64,000 nt of DNA from JASHUC01 sp035606175 (GCA_035606175.1 DATNFW010000069.1:1-64000), one strand, 5' to 3'. Shown: positions 23,863-32,359, counted from the stretch's first letter. Notes: a model not told the origin generated them from the sequence alone. Numbers and translations are program-made.

Positions 23863-26691
23863 ATGGCGGTGCAGCGTGTGACGGCGACCGAGGCGGCGGA
23901 GCATCGCCCCTCGTTTGGCCCTCATCCGGTCCCGCGCCCGCGCCTGTTTGTGGCCGCGGCCGCTTGCGCCATCGTCTGCCTGCTCTCCGTCGCGGCCTGC
24001 TCGAGCGGCGGCGGGCACGTGCAGACGGCGGGTGGCCAGGGTGCCGATCCCGAGACCGCCGATTTCCCGATCTTCTACGTCAAGCGCTACTCGATCCCGA
24101 AGACGCAGGACGATTTGCGGCTGCTGCGCTTCGCGCAGCCCTCCGCCGATCTCTTCATGCGCAGTCGCGCCGCACCCGACGGCACCGAAACCAACATCAC
24201 GCAACGGATCACGGGCACCGGGTCGGCTCAGGCGGCCGACTACGACATCAAGGACGTGAGCGTCTCGGCCGACGGAACGACGGTCCTATTCGCGATGCGC
24301 GGCCCGCTCGTGAAGAACATGCAGCAGGACAAGGCGCCGTCGTGGCGCATCTGGCAGTACGTCATCGCGACCGACACGCTCTCCCTGGTGATCAATCCGG
24401 CAACGGACCCCGATCCGGCGACGGTGAACGATGTCGCGCCGCAATTCCTGCCCGATGGCCGCATCGTGTTCACCTCGACGCGGCAGCGCCAGTCCCAGGC
24501 AGTGCTGCTCGATGAGGGATTCCCCCAGTTCGTCGCCGACGACGAGGCGCGCACCGAGCCCGCCTTCGTGCTGCACGTGATGAACGGCGATGGAACCGGT
24601 ATTCATCAGATCTCCTTCAATGCGAGCGACGATCGCGATCCGACCGTGCTCCTCGACGGGCGCGTGATGTGGAGCCGTTGGGACAATGCCCCGGGCTACT
24701 CCCACACAGGCATGAGTCTCTACACCGCGAATCCCGACGGGACCGATGTGGAGCTGCTCTACGGCACGAACAGTCATCTGACCGGTCCGAACGGCACACC
24801 GAATGCCGATGCGACCGTCGAATTCGTGAAGGCCCACGAGATGCAGGACGGACGCATCCTCGCGCTCATCCGGCCCGATCAGGGAGCCGAGACTGCCGCC
24901 GCGCCGCTCGGGGAGGATTTCGGCGGCGACCTCGTGATCATCGACACGAAGGATTACGTCGAGAATACCCAGCCGGTACTCGCCGCCGCGGGACTTACCG
25001 GACCGGCGCAGACGCCCGCAACGCCCAACGATGTGCGCACGATTCCCGGTCCGTCCCCCGGCGGACGCTTCTATGCCGGCTATCCTCTGTGGGACGGCAC
25101 CGGCCGCATTCTCGTGAGCTGGTCGCAGTGCCGGCTGCTCGACCCGACGGTCACTCCCAACGTGCTGCTGCCCTGCACCGACGCGAACCTCGCCAATCCG
25201 AATTACATCGTGGGTCCGCCGATCTACAGCGTCTGGATGTTCGACCCGCGCACCAACACCCTGCAGCCGATCATGCAGCCGACGGACGGCATCATGATCA
25301 CGGACCTGGTTGCCGCCCAGCCGCGCACCGCCCCTCAGGTGGTGCTCGATCAGCAGCCCGGAGCTGGACTCAATCAGAATTTTTACGACGCCGGAGTCGG
25401 CGTGATCGACATCCGCAGCGTCTACGATTTCGATGGGATCGATACCGCACCTGGCGGCATCGCAACTCTCGCCGATCCCGCAAAGACGAGCGCCGCGCAG
25501 CGCCCCGCGCGCTTCGTGCGCATCGAGAAGGCGGTGCCGCTGCCCGATCGCAAGACTCTCAAGCTCGACCAGGCGGCGTTCGGCGTGAGCGACTACATGC
25601 GCCAGATTCTCGGCTATGCGCCGGTCGAGCCGGACGGCTCCGTGCGTATCCAGGTCCCGGCGAACGTCCCCTTCCAGATCGACGTGCTCGATGCAAACGC
25701 GCGGCGCATCTTCCCGGCTCACGATGCATGGTTGCAGGTGCGGCCCGGCGAGGAAGTGAAGTGCAATGGCTGCCACACGCCCGCCTCGGCGCAGAATCCC
25801 GCACCCGGTGAGACCGCGCACTCGCACGGGCGCTCCGGCCTGTACAGTTCCGCGTACGCGGGAGCCGCCTCGACCGGCGTACCGTTCGCGGATACCGTGG
25901 GCACGTTCTCGCCCAATGCAGGCGACACGATGGCGGAGACGCGCTCGCGCACGAGCTGTTCCGTGGACAGCCCGCCTTGCGCGGCCATGCTGCTGAAGCC
26001 CGAGGTGATCTACGACGATGTGTGGACCGACCCCGCGGTGCGCGCACCGGATGCTTCTTTCACCTACAGCTATCTCGCCGGCGCGCCGGCCGGCGGCGCT
26101 CCCTGGCTTGCCTTCAACACGCCAGCGCCCGCGAGCAATGGATGCCTGGTCAACTGGTCGACGACCTGCCGCATCATCATCAACTACATCGAGCACATCC
26201 AGCCGCTTTGGGACAAGCTGCGCCAGGATGTCGATATGAACAACAACGTGGTGGCCGACCATACCTGCTCTCAGGGCGGCTGCCACAGCCCGAAGGATGC
26301 GCAGGGCAACCCTGCCGTTCCAGCCGACTCCTTGGATTTGACCGCGACCGCATCCAATCAGCAGCCGTTGCAGCTCGTCTCCTACCTCGAGCTGCTCACC
26401 CCGCGCGATGAGCTGCAGCTCGTGAACGGTCTTCCCGTGCCGGTCACGCAACCCGGACCTCCCGATGCGAACGGGCAACCGACGCAAGTCAACGTGCAGC
26501 TCGCTCCGCCGCTGCTCGCCGGCGACGCACGCGACTCCACCGCATTCTTCGGTATCTTTGCTCAGGGCTCTGGCGATAAGATTCACGCGGGGATCTTGAG
26601 TCCCTCGGAGCTGCGCCTGGTCTCCGAGTGGCTCGACATAGGGGCTCAGTATTTCAACAATCCGTTCGACCCGAAGGCGCCGCTCGACTGA
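23863..26691 (+). CDS. HZS-alpha-like (HzsA-related) cytochrome lipoprotein
   Basis: 942 aa from the ATG at 23863, preceded by GGGAGG; the frame is open further upstream but the lipobox signal peptide starts here (SVAAC, Cys46). Residues about 75-400 form a TolB/WD40-like propeller (VSADGTTVLFAMRGP, LPDGRIVFTSTRQRQ, DGRVMWSRWDNAPGYSHTG). About 540-640 match the hydrazine-synthase alpha middle domain (LGYAPVEPDGSVRIQVPANV, WLQVRPGEEVKCNGCHTP) with heme motif CNGCH. A second Cys/His site, CSQGGCH (CX4CH), lies near residue 800. True HzsA makes hydrazine in anammox; HzsB/HzsC are absent here, so that activity should not be assumed. It heads the rightward operon. Confidence 0.82.
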   Translation: MAVQRVTATEAAEHRPSFGPHPVPRPRLFVAAAACAIVCLLSVAACSSGGGHVQTAGGQGADPETADFPIFYVKRYSIPKTQDDLRLLRFAQPSADLFMRSRAAPDGTETNITQRITGTGSAQAADYDIKDVSVSADGTTVLFAMRGPLVKNMQQDKAPSWRIWQYVIATDTLSLVINPATDPDPATVNDVAPQFLPDGRIVFTSTRQRQSQAVLLDEGFPQFVADDEARTEPAFVLHVMNGDGTGIHQISFNASDDRDPTVLLDGRVMWSRWDNAPGYSHTGMSLYTANPDGTDVELLYGTNSHLTGPNGTPNADATVEFVKAHEMQDGRILALIRPDQGAETAAAPLGEDFGGDLVIIDTKDYVENTQPVLAAAGLTGPAQTPATPNDVRTIPGPSPGGRFYAGYPLWDGTGRILVSWSQCRLLDPTVTPNVLLPCTDANLANPNYIVGPPIYSVWMFDPRTNTLQPIMQPTDGIMITDLVAAQPRTAPQVVLDQQPGAGLNQNFYDAGVGVIDIRSVYDFDGIDTAPGGIATLADPAKTSAAQRPARFVRIEKAVPLPDRKTLKLDQAAFGVSDYMRQILGYAPVEPDGSVRIQVPANVPFQIDVLDANARRIFPAHDAWLQVRPGEEVKCNGCHTPASAQNPAPGETAHSHGRSGLYSSAYAGAASTGVPFADTVGTFSPNAGDTMAETRSRTSCSVDSPPCAAMLLKPEVIYDDVWTDPAVRAPDASFTYSYLAGAPAGGAPWLAFNTPAPASNGCLVNWSTTCRIIINYIEHIQPLWDKLRQDVDMNNNVVADHTCSQGGCHSPKDAQGNPAVPADSLDLTATASNQQPLQLVSYLELLTPRDELQLVNGLPVPVTQPGPPDANGQPTQVNVQLAPPLLAGDARDSTAFFGIFAQGSGDKIHAGILSPSELRLVSEWLDIGAQYFNNPFDPKAPLD

Positions 26692-26706
26692 TTCGAGCCG
26701 GCGCGG

Positions 26707-27454
26707 ATGCGGGTCTGTCGTTGGCCTGCTCGCGCTCCTCGTCGCTCTCGCTGCCGCCCCCGGCCTTGCGAGCGCACGCGAGCACCTGCAGGTTTTCGTG
26801 AATGCGCCGTACCTCGAGCTGCACACCGGACCTGGCCGAGGCTATCCGGTATTCAACGTGGTCGCGCGCGGGGACAGCGTCGATGTCCTCAAGCGCTACA
26901 CGGACTGGTACAAGGTCCGCACCGAGCGCGGCATCGAGGGGTGGGTGGCGCAGCGGGACATGCTCTCGACGGTGCTCGCCGACGGCTCGCCGTTCACGTT
27001 CAATCTCGGCGACCGCGCAGGATTCACCTCGCATCGCTTCGAGGCGGGCGTGTTCCTCTACGGCGACTATGGGGGAGCCTCCGAGATCTCCGCCTTTGCG
27101 TCCTATTCGCTCACCTCGAGCCTCGCGATCGAGCTCACCGCGGGCGAGTTCCTCGGCAGCGCCTCGAACGGTACGCTCGCCGACATCGGGCTCGCGCACG
27201 TGTTCCTACCGGAGAAGCGCTTCTCGCCTTTCGTCATGCTCGGAACCGGGATCGTGCACACGGAGCCGAAGGCGCAGCTCGTGCAACCTTCCGATAGAAC
27301 GGACCAGTCCGCTTTCGCCGGAGGCGGCTTCCGCTTTTATCTCACGCGCCGCTTCTTCGTGAGGGGCGAGTACCGCAACCACATCGTGTTCACGAAGCGC
27401 AACCAGAACGAACAGGTGGACGAATGGAAATTCGGCTTCGCGTTCTTCTTCTGA
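26707..27454 (+). CDS. SH3-domain outer-membrane beta-barrel protein, start apparently frameshifted
   Basis: Main reading frame (clear from about 26714 to 27454): bacterial SH3 domain (about 25-80; HTGPGRGYPVFNVVARGDSV, RGIEGWVAQRDML), then a beta-barrel-like C-terminal half with alternating strands ending in FAFFF. The first ATG/GTG/TTG in that frame is the GTG at 26798, which would remove the first SH3 strand and the signal peptide. In-frame codons just upstream read as an excellent signal peptide (VVGLLALLVALAAAPGLASA). The ATG at 26707 is one base out of phase; losing one G from the GGG at 26711-26713 would give M-R-S joined to that signal peptide. It starts 15 bp after the HZS-alpha-like gene and overlaps the next gene by 31 bp. 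Confidence 0.75.
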
Positions 27455-28191
27455 TCGCCGCCGCGAGCCTCACGGGCTGCGCCTCCGTGCGCCACCTCCT
27501 CGGGCATCATGGCGCCTCGGCCGAGCCCGTCGCGGACTCGCGTCCGGCCGCGCAGGCTCCCGCAGACGGCGAGACGCTCCCCTCCGATCAGCCGCCGGGG
27601 GCCGATACGTCGCAGAACGGCGACGAGTCCGCGCCGCGCGTCATCGAGCCGCAAGTCGAGCGCCGCAAGATAAAGGTGCCGAGAATTCGCTCGCAGAACA
27701 TCGAGCTCGGAGGCTACTACGGCACACTCAATATCGAAGATTTTGGAGCGCATCCGGTTTACGGGGTCCAGCTCGGGTACCACATCACGGAAGATATCTT
27801 TTTCCAGGCGGAGGCGGGACGCTCCAAGGGCGGGTTCACGAGCTTCGAGAAATTGAGCAACGTGAAGCTCCTTACCGAGGGTGAGAGGTGGTTCAAGTAC
27901 TACGATCTTTCGGTCGGATACAACCTCTTTCCGGGCGAGATCTTCCTCGGTCGCAATCTCGCCATGCGCAGCACGTTCTTCGTGCTCGCTGGGCTCGGCG
28001 CTACACAGTTCGGCGGAGACCAGAAGTTCACGGTCAATTTCGGAGCCGGATACAAGGTGCTGCCGGCCGACTGGATCGCGGTGCACGTCGCGGTGGAGGA
28101 TCGCGTGTTCGACACCGATCTGCTCGGAGTCAGCAAGCTCGCGAGCAACCTCGAGGCACATCTGGGTGCGACCGTGTTCTTCGGATTTTGA
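27424..28191 (+). CDS. Outer-membrane beta-barrel domain lipoprotein
   Basis: 255 aa. Signal peptide with lipobox LTGC (Cys about 19), a Pro/Ala/Asp-rich linker (about 25-80), then a beta-barrel region from about 90 (NIELGGYYGTLNIEDFGAHP, VYGVQLGYHITEDIFFQAEA, LSVGYNLFPGEIFLGRN) ending in VFFGF, as expected for outer-membrane insertion. The layout resembles the outer-membrane beta-barrel domain family common in myxobacteria (TIGR04565-like). The combination of lipid anchor and barrel is unusual but seen in that family. It overlaps the preceding barrel gene by 31 bp and is followed after 18 bp by a TlpA gene, so it belongs to the same operon. Confidence 0.8.
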   Translation: MEIRLRVLLLIAAASLTGCASVRHLLGHHGASAEPVADSRPAAQAPADGETLPSDQPPGADTSQNGDESAPRVIEPQVERRKIKVPRIRSQNIELGGYYGTLNIEDFGAHPVYGVQLGYHITEDIFFQAEAGRSKGGFTSFEKLSNVKLLTEGERWFKYYDLSVGYNLFPGEIFLGRNLAMRSTFFVLAGLGATQFGGDQKFTVNFGAGYKVLPADWIAVHVAVEDRVFDTDLLGVSKLASNLEAHLGATVFFGF

Positions 28192-28209
28192 TTGCGAGGG
28201 AGACGGACC

Positions 28210-28749
28210 ATGAGCCATTCATCGACCCGAGTCGGCATTTCATCCGCCAGGCGCGCCCGCGGCTGCGGCGCGCTCGCAGCGGCCGCCGCGGCGCTCCTTC
28301 TCGCGCTACCGGTGCTCGCAGGCGGCGCGAGCGCCGAGGCGCCGGATTTCTCCCTGCCCTCGCGCAGCGGCAAGACCCTGAGCCTCGATCAGTTCAAGGG
28401 CCAGGTCGTCATGATCAATTTCTGGGCGAGCTGGTGCGGGCCCTGCCGCCATGAGATGCCGCTGCTCGATGACATCTATCGGCACTACGGCAAAATGGGC
28501 TTCACGCTCCTCGGTGTGAACGTCGAGCCGGACCGCGGCTCCGCGCTCGCCTGGCTCAAACAGACGCCCGTAAGCTTTCCAATCCTTTTCGACGCCCAGA
28601 ACAAGGTGAGCAAGCTCTACGGCGTGGACGTGATGCCGACGACCGTGTTCATCGACCGCAAGGGGAATTTGCGCATGGTTCACGTGAGCTACAACCCCGG
28701 CGATGAGAACGCCTATCTCAACGAAATCCGTGCGCTCGTGCAGGAGTAG
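28210..28749 (+). CDS. TlpA-family periplasmic thiol-disulfide reductase
   Basis: 179 aa from the ATG at 28210 (ribosome site GAGGGAGA upstream; a TTG at 28192 is unlikely). Signal peptide about 1-44. Thioredoxin fold with the redox site WASWCGPCRHEMP, the start ADFSL-like strand (APDFSLPSRSGKTLSLDQFK), and cis-Pro region GVDVMPTTVFIDRKG. It should reduce exported cysteines: plausible local clients are the CXXCH heme sites of the neighbouring cytochromes and the Cys pair at the end of the DUF4266 protein encoded 2 bp downstream. That link is inference from gene order. Confidence 0.93.
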   Translation: MSHSSTRVGISSARRARGCGALAAAAAALLLALPVLAGGASAEAPDFSLPSRSGKTLSLDQFKGQVVMINFWASWCGPCRHEMPLLDDIYRHYGKMGFTLLGVNVEPDRGSALAWLKQTPVSFPILFDAQNKVSKLYGVDVMPTTVFIDRKGNLRMVHVSYNPGDENAYLNEIRALVQE

Positions 28750-28751
28750 CC

Positions 28752-29045
28752 ATGCGCCTGACCGCACATCCGCAGCCTGATCGGCCGGCGCCGGCTCCGG
28801 CGCGTCGAAGCCGCAGCGCGGCGCTAGCTATCGCGTTCGCCGCCAGCGCGATCGCGATTGCACTCGCAGGCTGCTCGCCGATCGAGCCGTGGGTGAAGCC
28901 GTATCAGCGCGAGCATCTCGCCGATCCGATCATGTCCTTCGACCCACACCCGGCCTCCGCCGCCTACCTCGATCACGTCTATGACGTGCGCCAGGCCGCT
29001 CGCGGGGGCACGGGGGCGGTGGGCGGCGGCTGCGGATGCAATTGA
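28752..29045 (+). CDS. DUF4266 lipoprotein with C-terminal GGGCGCN
   Basis: 97 aa. Signal peptide with lipobox LAGC (Cys41); the mature protein is only about 57 residues: SPIEPWVKPYQREHLADPIM, SFDPHP, a short helix, then a Gly-rich end GGGCGCN. This is the DUF4266 pattern, a small bacterial lipoprotein family with invariant C-terminal Cys-Gly-Cys-Asn. Function unknown; the Cys pair could bind metal, carry a modification or be a thiol relay. It starts 2 bp after the TlpA stop, and the DUF3570 barrel gene begins at its own stop codon (TGATG), so TlpA, DUF4266 and DUF3570 are tightly coupled. Confidence 0.9.
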   Translation: MRLTAHPQPDRPAPAPARRSRSAALAIAFAASAIAIALAGCSPIEPWVKPYQREHLADPIMSFDPHPASAAYLDHVYDVRQAARGGTGAVGGGCGCN

Positions 29046-30301
29046 TGCGGTGTGAGCCGGGGGTGATGCCACGAAGCTGCGGGCGGGTGCGGCTTTCCCT
29101 CGCCCTCTGCGGGCTCTGCGCCGTCTGTGGGCTCTACAGCGCACCGACCCTCACGGGGGTGCTTCCGGAGGACACGGCGGAAGGACTCTACGACCGCTAC
29201 AGCGGCGACAACCAGGTGATCGAGGGCAAGACCTGGCTCATTCGCAAGAAGTTCGCCGACAAATTCGACGTGCAATACAGCCGGGTGACGGACGTGGTGT
29301 CGGGCGCCTCGGTCGACGTGCGCCTCACGGGCGCGAGCCCGTACATCGAGCAGCGCACCGAAGACAACGTGTCGATGCAGTACCTGCGCGGCAAGACCAC
29401 CTACGCCGTCGGTTTCATCCACAGCTACGAGCCCGACTACAGATCGAACACCGTGACCTATTCGGTGAGTCAGGACATGTTCGGCGATCTGACGACCGTG
29501 TCGATGAACTACAAGCGCCAGTGGGACGACATCTTCAAAATGGTAAAGGAGTGCAACAACGCGGCCTCGCCTTGTCCGGCCGGCGATGTCATCAAGGTGC
29601 ACGACCCGGCCTTCGGCATGAAGCGCATGGACGAACGCTCGTACGGCATCGGGCTCACCCAGATCATCTCGCGCAATGCGATCCTGGCGCTCAACTACGA
29701 CCTCATCACCGATCAGGGATTCATCAGCAATCCCTATCGCGAGGCGCGCTACAGCGATCCGACGGTCGCGCGCGGGTGGAGCCTGGAGCCGGAAGTCTAC
29801 CCGCACACCCGCACGAGCAATGCGATCGGCTCGGATTTCAAGTACTACCTGCCCTATCGCGCGGCGATCGATGTCCAGTATCGCTATTACGAGGACACCT
29901 TCGGCATCCATTCTCACACCGCCCAGATCGGCTATACCCAGCCGTGGCGGCATTGGACCTTCGAGGGCAGCTTCCGCTACTACGTGCAGAATCAGGCCGA
30001 TTTCTACAGCGATCTGTTTCCGTTCGTGGGATCGCAGAACTTCATCACCGCGAATCAGGACCTCTCCGCCTACCACAGCTACTCATTCGGAGTCGGCGCC
30101 TCGTACGAGTTCGCCATTCCACATGTCCCGTGGATCGAGCGCAGCACAGCCAACTTTCGCTACGACCGCCTGACGATCGACTACGAGGACTTCCGCAACT
30201 GGCTGCTGAGTGACCCTGCAGCGGGCATCAACCCCGGCAGCGAGCCGCTGTTCACGCTGCAGGCGAACATCTACGAGTTCTACCTGTCCCTGTTCTTCTA
30301 G
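29045..30301 (+). CDS. DUF3570 outer-membrane beta-barrel protein
   Basis: 418 aa if started at the ATG that overlaps the DUF4266 stop (TGATG at 29043-29047); in-frame ATGs at 29036 and 29066 are alternatives. Signal peptide includes LSLALCGLCAVCGLYSA. The rest alternates polar and aromatic residues as in a large barrel (GKTTYAVGFIHSYEPDYRSN, YGIGLTQIISRNAILALNYD, AIDVQYRYYEDTFGIHSHTA) and ends YLSLFF, the C-terminal Phe of outer-membrane proteins. DUF3570 proteins commonly occur with DUF4266, TlpA and ApbE genes, as here. Role unknown; a pore or assembly site for the DUF4266 lipoprotein is a guess. Its TAG stop overlaps the convergent apbE stop in a CTAG. Confidence 0.88.
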   Translation: MRCEPGVMPRSCGRVRLSLALCGLCAVCGLYSAPTLTGVLPEDTAEGLYDRYSGDNQVIEGKTWLIRKKFADKFDVQYSRVTDVVSGASVDVRLTGASPYIEQRTEDNVSMQYLRGKTTYAVGFIHSYEPDYRSNTVTYSVSQDMFGDLTTVSMNYKRQWDDIFKMVKECNNAASPCPAGDVIKVHDPAFGMKRMDERSYGIGLTQIISRNAILALNYDLITDQGFISNPYREARYSDPTVARGWSLEPEVYPHTRTSNAIGSDFKYYLPYRAAIDVQYRYYEDTFGIHSHTAQIGYTQPWRHWTFEGSFRYYVQNQADFYSDLFPFVGSQNFITANQDLSAYHSYSFGVGASYEFAIPHVPWIERSTANFRYDRLTIDYEDFRNWLLSDPAAGINPGSEPLFTLQANIYEFYLSLFF

Positions 30302-31344
30302 GGTTTGCGCCAGTTCGGCCGCTCGAGGCCCTTCGAGTACCAGATGCGCTTGTCGGGCGTGATGGCGATTGCGTCCACGTCCGAAAGCGTATCGATGAAG
30401 GCGAGCCCTTCCTTCACGCCGAGGACGAACACGCTCTTCGTGAGCGCATCCGTGCGCGTCGCAGTCGGTCCGATGATCGTGACGCTCCTCACCCCGCGCG
30501 GGGACTTGCCGGTCCGCGGATCGAGGATGTGGTAGTAGCGCTTACCGTTCTCGAAGAAGTAGCGCTCGTAGTCTCCCGAGGTGGAGACCGCCTCGTCTTC
30601 GAGGGGAATCTTCACCAGGGTGTCCTTGGAGTCGTAGGGGTCGTCGGGGTCGCTGATGCCGATGACCCAGGGCCTCCCGAATCGATCCCCCACGATTCGC
30701 GTATCGCCGCCGGCGTTCACCCTGAAATGAGTGAATCCCGCCGCTTGCAGCTGTTCCGCGCCGCGATCGACGACGTAGCCCTTCAATCCCCCGAAGTCGA
30801 TCCGCACCCCCGGCTTGTCGAAGTAGATCGTGCGCGCCTTAGGATCGAGGTGGACGTGGCGGTAGCCGATGTCCGGTAAGTCGGCCGCGATTGCGGCAGC
30901 ATTCGGATGGATGTGCCGGTGATAATCGTACAGATAGCCCACGCTCGCATAGGTGATGTCGAATGCGCCGTGGGTGATCACGGAATACTCGAGTGCCGTC
31001 TTCGTGAGGTCGTAGAGCTCTGCGGAAACGCGGACCGGCGCCTGCGAGGCGTGCGTATTGACGTACGACACCTCACTCGTCGGCTTGAAGGTACTCATCC
31101 GCGCATCGAACCGCCGGAAGAGATCGAAGACCCGATCGATCGCCACCTCGCCCTTGGCGTGATCGTCCGCCCACAACTCGACCTCGCAGCGCGTGCCCAT
31201 GATCGGTGCTTCGCGATAGATCCATTCGGCACGTGCCGGTGCGCACCAGCACGCCGCGATCGCAGCAGCGGTCGCGAGTGCGGCAAGCATTGAAGCGCTC
31301 GGCAGCGCGCTCGCGCGTCCCGCCGCGCTGCTGCGTTTGATCAT
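30298..31344 (-). CDS. apbE: FAD:protein FMN transferase (ApbE family)
   Basis: 348 aa from the ATG at 31342-31344, preceded by GAGGGAA; a TTG 27 bp upstream is disfavoured. Exported (signal peptide about 1-38). ApbE moves FMN from FAD onto a Thr of extracytoplasmic target proteins. Family motifs are intact: GTRCEVELW, MSTFKPTSEVSYVN, GAFDITYASVG, DFGGLKGYVVDRGAEQL with VNAGGDTRI, SGDYERYFFENGKRYYHILD and the Mg-binding region TRTDALTKSVFVLG. It converges on the DUF3570 gene (4-bp overlap of stops). I did not find an obvious flavinylation site (DxxSGAT-like) in the neighbouring proteins, so the local target is open. Confidence 0.93.
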   Translation of the reverse strand: MIKRSSAAGRASALPSASMLAALATAAAIAACWCAPARAEWIYREAPIMGTRCEVELWADDHAKGEVAIDRVFDLFRRFDARMSTFKPTSEVSYVNTHASQAPVRVSAELYDLTKTALEYSVITHGAFDITYASVGYLYDYHRHIHPNAAAIAADLPDIGYRHVHLDPKARTIYFDKPGVRIDFGGLKGYVVDRGAEQLQAAGFTHFRVNAGGDTRIVGDRFGRPWVIGISDPDDPYDSKDTLVKIPLEDEAVSTSGDYERYFFENGKRYYHILDPRTGKSPRGVRSVTIIGPTATRTDALTKSVFVLGVKEGLAFIDTLSDVDAIAITPDKRIWYSKGLERPNWRKP

Positions 31345-31406
31345 TTGGGTTCCCTCGCCTTGTTCCGGCAAATCATGGCGTTCTCCACGCTATCTCAATT
31401 TTACAT

Positions 31407-31434
31407 TTGAAAGCGTGCGTATCTGGAGTAAGCT
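31407..31434 (+). promoter_or_regulatory. Possible sigma-70 promoter of the SYLF-domain gene
   Basis: TTGAAA at 31407-31412 and TAAGCT at 31429-31434, 16 bp apart, within the AT-richest part of the divergent apbE/SYLF intergenic region and about 65 bp before the ATG at 31499. The -35 is good and the -10 weak. Confidence 0.3.
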
Positions 31435-31498
31435 TGCGTCCCGGGGAAAGTCTGCCGGCGCCAGAAGCGTCGGTATTTCACGACAGGGGAATCGCCGA

Positions 31499-32359
31499 AT
31501 GATCAATCGCCTGAGTCTCGGTCTGATTTCAGTCGCACTGGCCGTCGGAACCGCGACGGCACATGGGCAGGCGCGCGAGGAAGCTCGCCTGCTTAACTCG
31601 CAGCAGGTGCTGAAGGACCTGCAAGCCTCGCCCGATCAATTCGTCCCGCAGGCGCTGCTCGAGCGAGCTTACGGGATCGCGATCATTCCCGATGTGACGA
31701 AGGCCGCCTTCTTCCTCGGCGGCTCCCGTGGCAACGGCGTGCTCGTCGTGCGCGACAAGTATGGCCGCTTCAGCAATCCGATCTTCATCAACCTCACGGG
31801 CGGCAGCTTCGGATTTCAATGGGGCATCCAGTCCACTGACGTGGTCCTCGTCTTCACGAGCGCGCGCAGCATCGAGAAGATCACGAGCGGCAAGCTCACG
31901 CTCGGCGCGGACGCCTCGATAGCGGCAGGTCCGGTGGGCCGTCAGGCCTCCGCCGCGACCGATCCCACGTTCTCCTCGGAGGTTTACTCCTACTCTCGCA
32001 GCCGCGGCCTGTTCCTCGGAGTGGCATTGAGCGGCAGCGCGCTCACCATCGACGACGGTGCGGACGCACGCTTTTATGACCGCGGCAGCGCCGATGCGGT
32101 CGCGATCGCGAACGGCAGCATCCGCACGCAGGATGAGGTCGCGAGACGGTTCATGACGACGATCAATACGGCGACCGGCGCGGAGCTGCCGGCCTCCGCG
32201 TCCGCGGCTCCGGTCGGTGCCCCGGCCGGCCACTCGGCGGGCGCTGCGGGCGCGCGTGCTGCAGGCGCTGCGGGCGCTGAGTCGGGCGCGACCCTCTCTC
32301 AGGGTGCGACGGCGTTCCCTTTAGCCGATCCGCATCCGGGCGCCGAGCCACCGCGCTGA
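31499..32359 (+). CDS. Exported YSC84/SYLF-domain lipid-binding protein
   Basis: 286 aa from the ATG at 31499 (AGGGGAA upstream); in-frame sequence before it lacks a signal peptide. Signal peptide about 1-24. SYLF domain about 30-215: LLERAYGIAIIPDVTKAAFF, LGGSRGNGVLVVRDKYGRFS, GGSFGFQWGIQSTDVVLVFT, SRGLFLGVALSGSALTIDD. SYLF domains bind phosphoinositides in eukaryotes; bacterial exported versions are of unknown function, with an envelope lipid role suspected. The C-terminal 60 residues are Ala/Gly/Pro-rich and disordered. It is divergent from apbE and not obviously operonic with the oxidoreductase gene 40 bp downstream. Confidence 0.88.
   Translation: MINRLSLGLISVALAVGTATAHGQAREEARLLNSQQVLKDLQASPDQFVPQALLERAYGIAIIPDVTKAAFFLGGSRGNGVLVVRDKYGRFSNPIFINLTGGSFGFQWGIQSTDVVLVFTSARSIEKITSGKLTLGADASIAAGPVGRQASAATDPTFSSEVYSYSRSRGLFLGVALSGSALTIDDGADARFYDRGSADAVAIANGSIRTQDEVARRFMTTINTATGAELPASASAAPVGAPAGHSAGAAGARAAGAAGAESGATLSQGATAFPLADPHPGAEPPR

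Noticed and set aside
23863..26691. True hydrazine synthase subunit
   Set aside because: Only the alpha middle-domain family is shared; no beta/gamma subunit genes, and the organism looks like a gammaproteobacterium rather than an anammox planctomycete.
24286..26826. 846-codon minus-strand frame
   Set aside because: Antisense to the HZS-alpha-like gene; no motif, unlikely composition.
26707..27297. Alternative Arg-rich frame starting at ATG 26707
   Set aside because: Its product has no domain, while the overlapping frame encodes a clear SH3 domain and barrel; the ATG is better explained as the displaced start of that gene.
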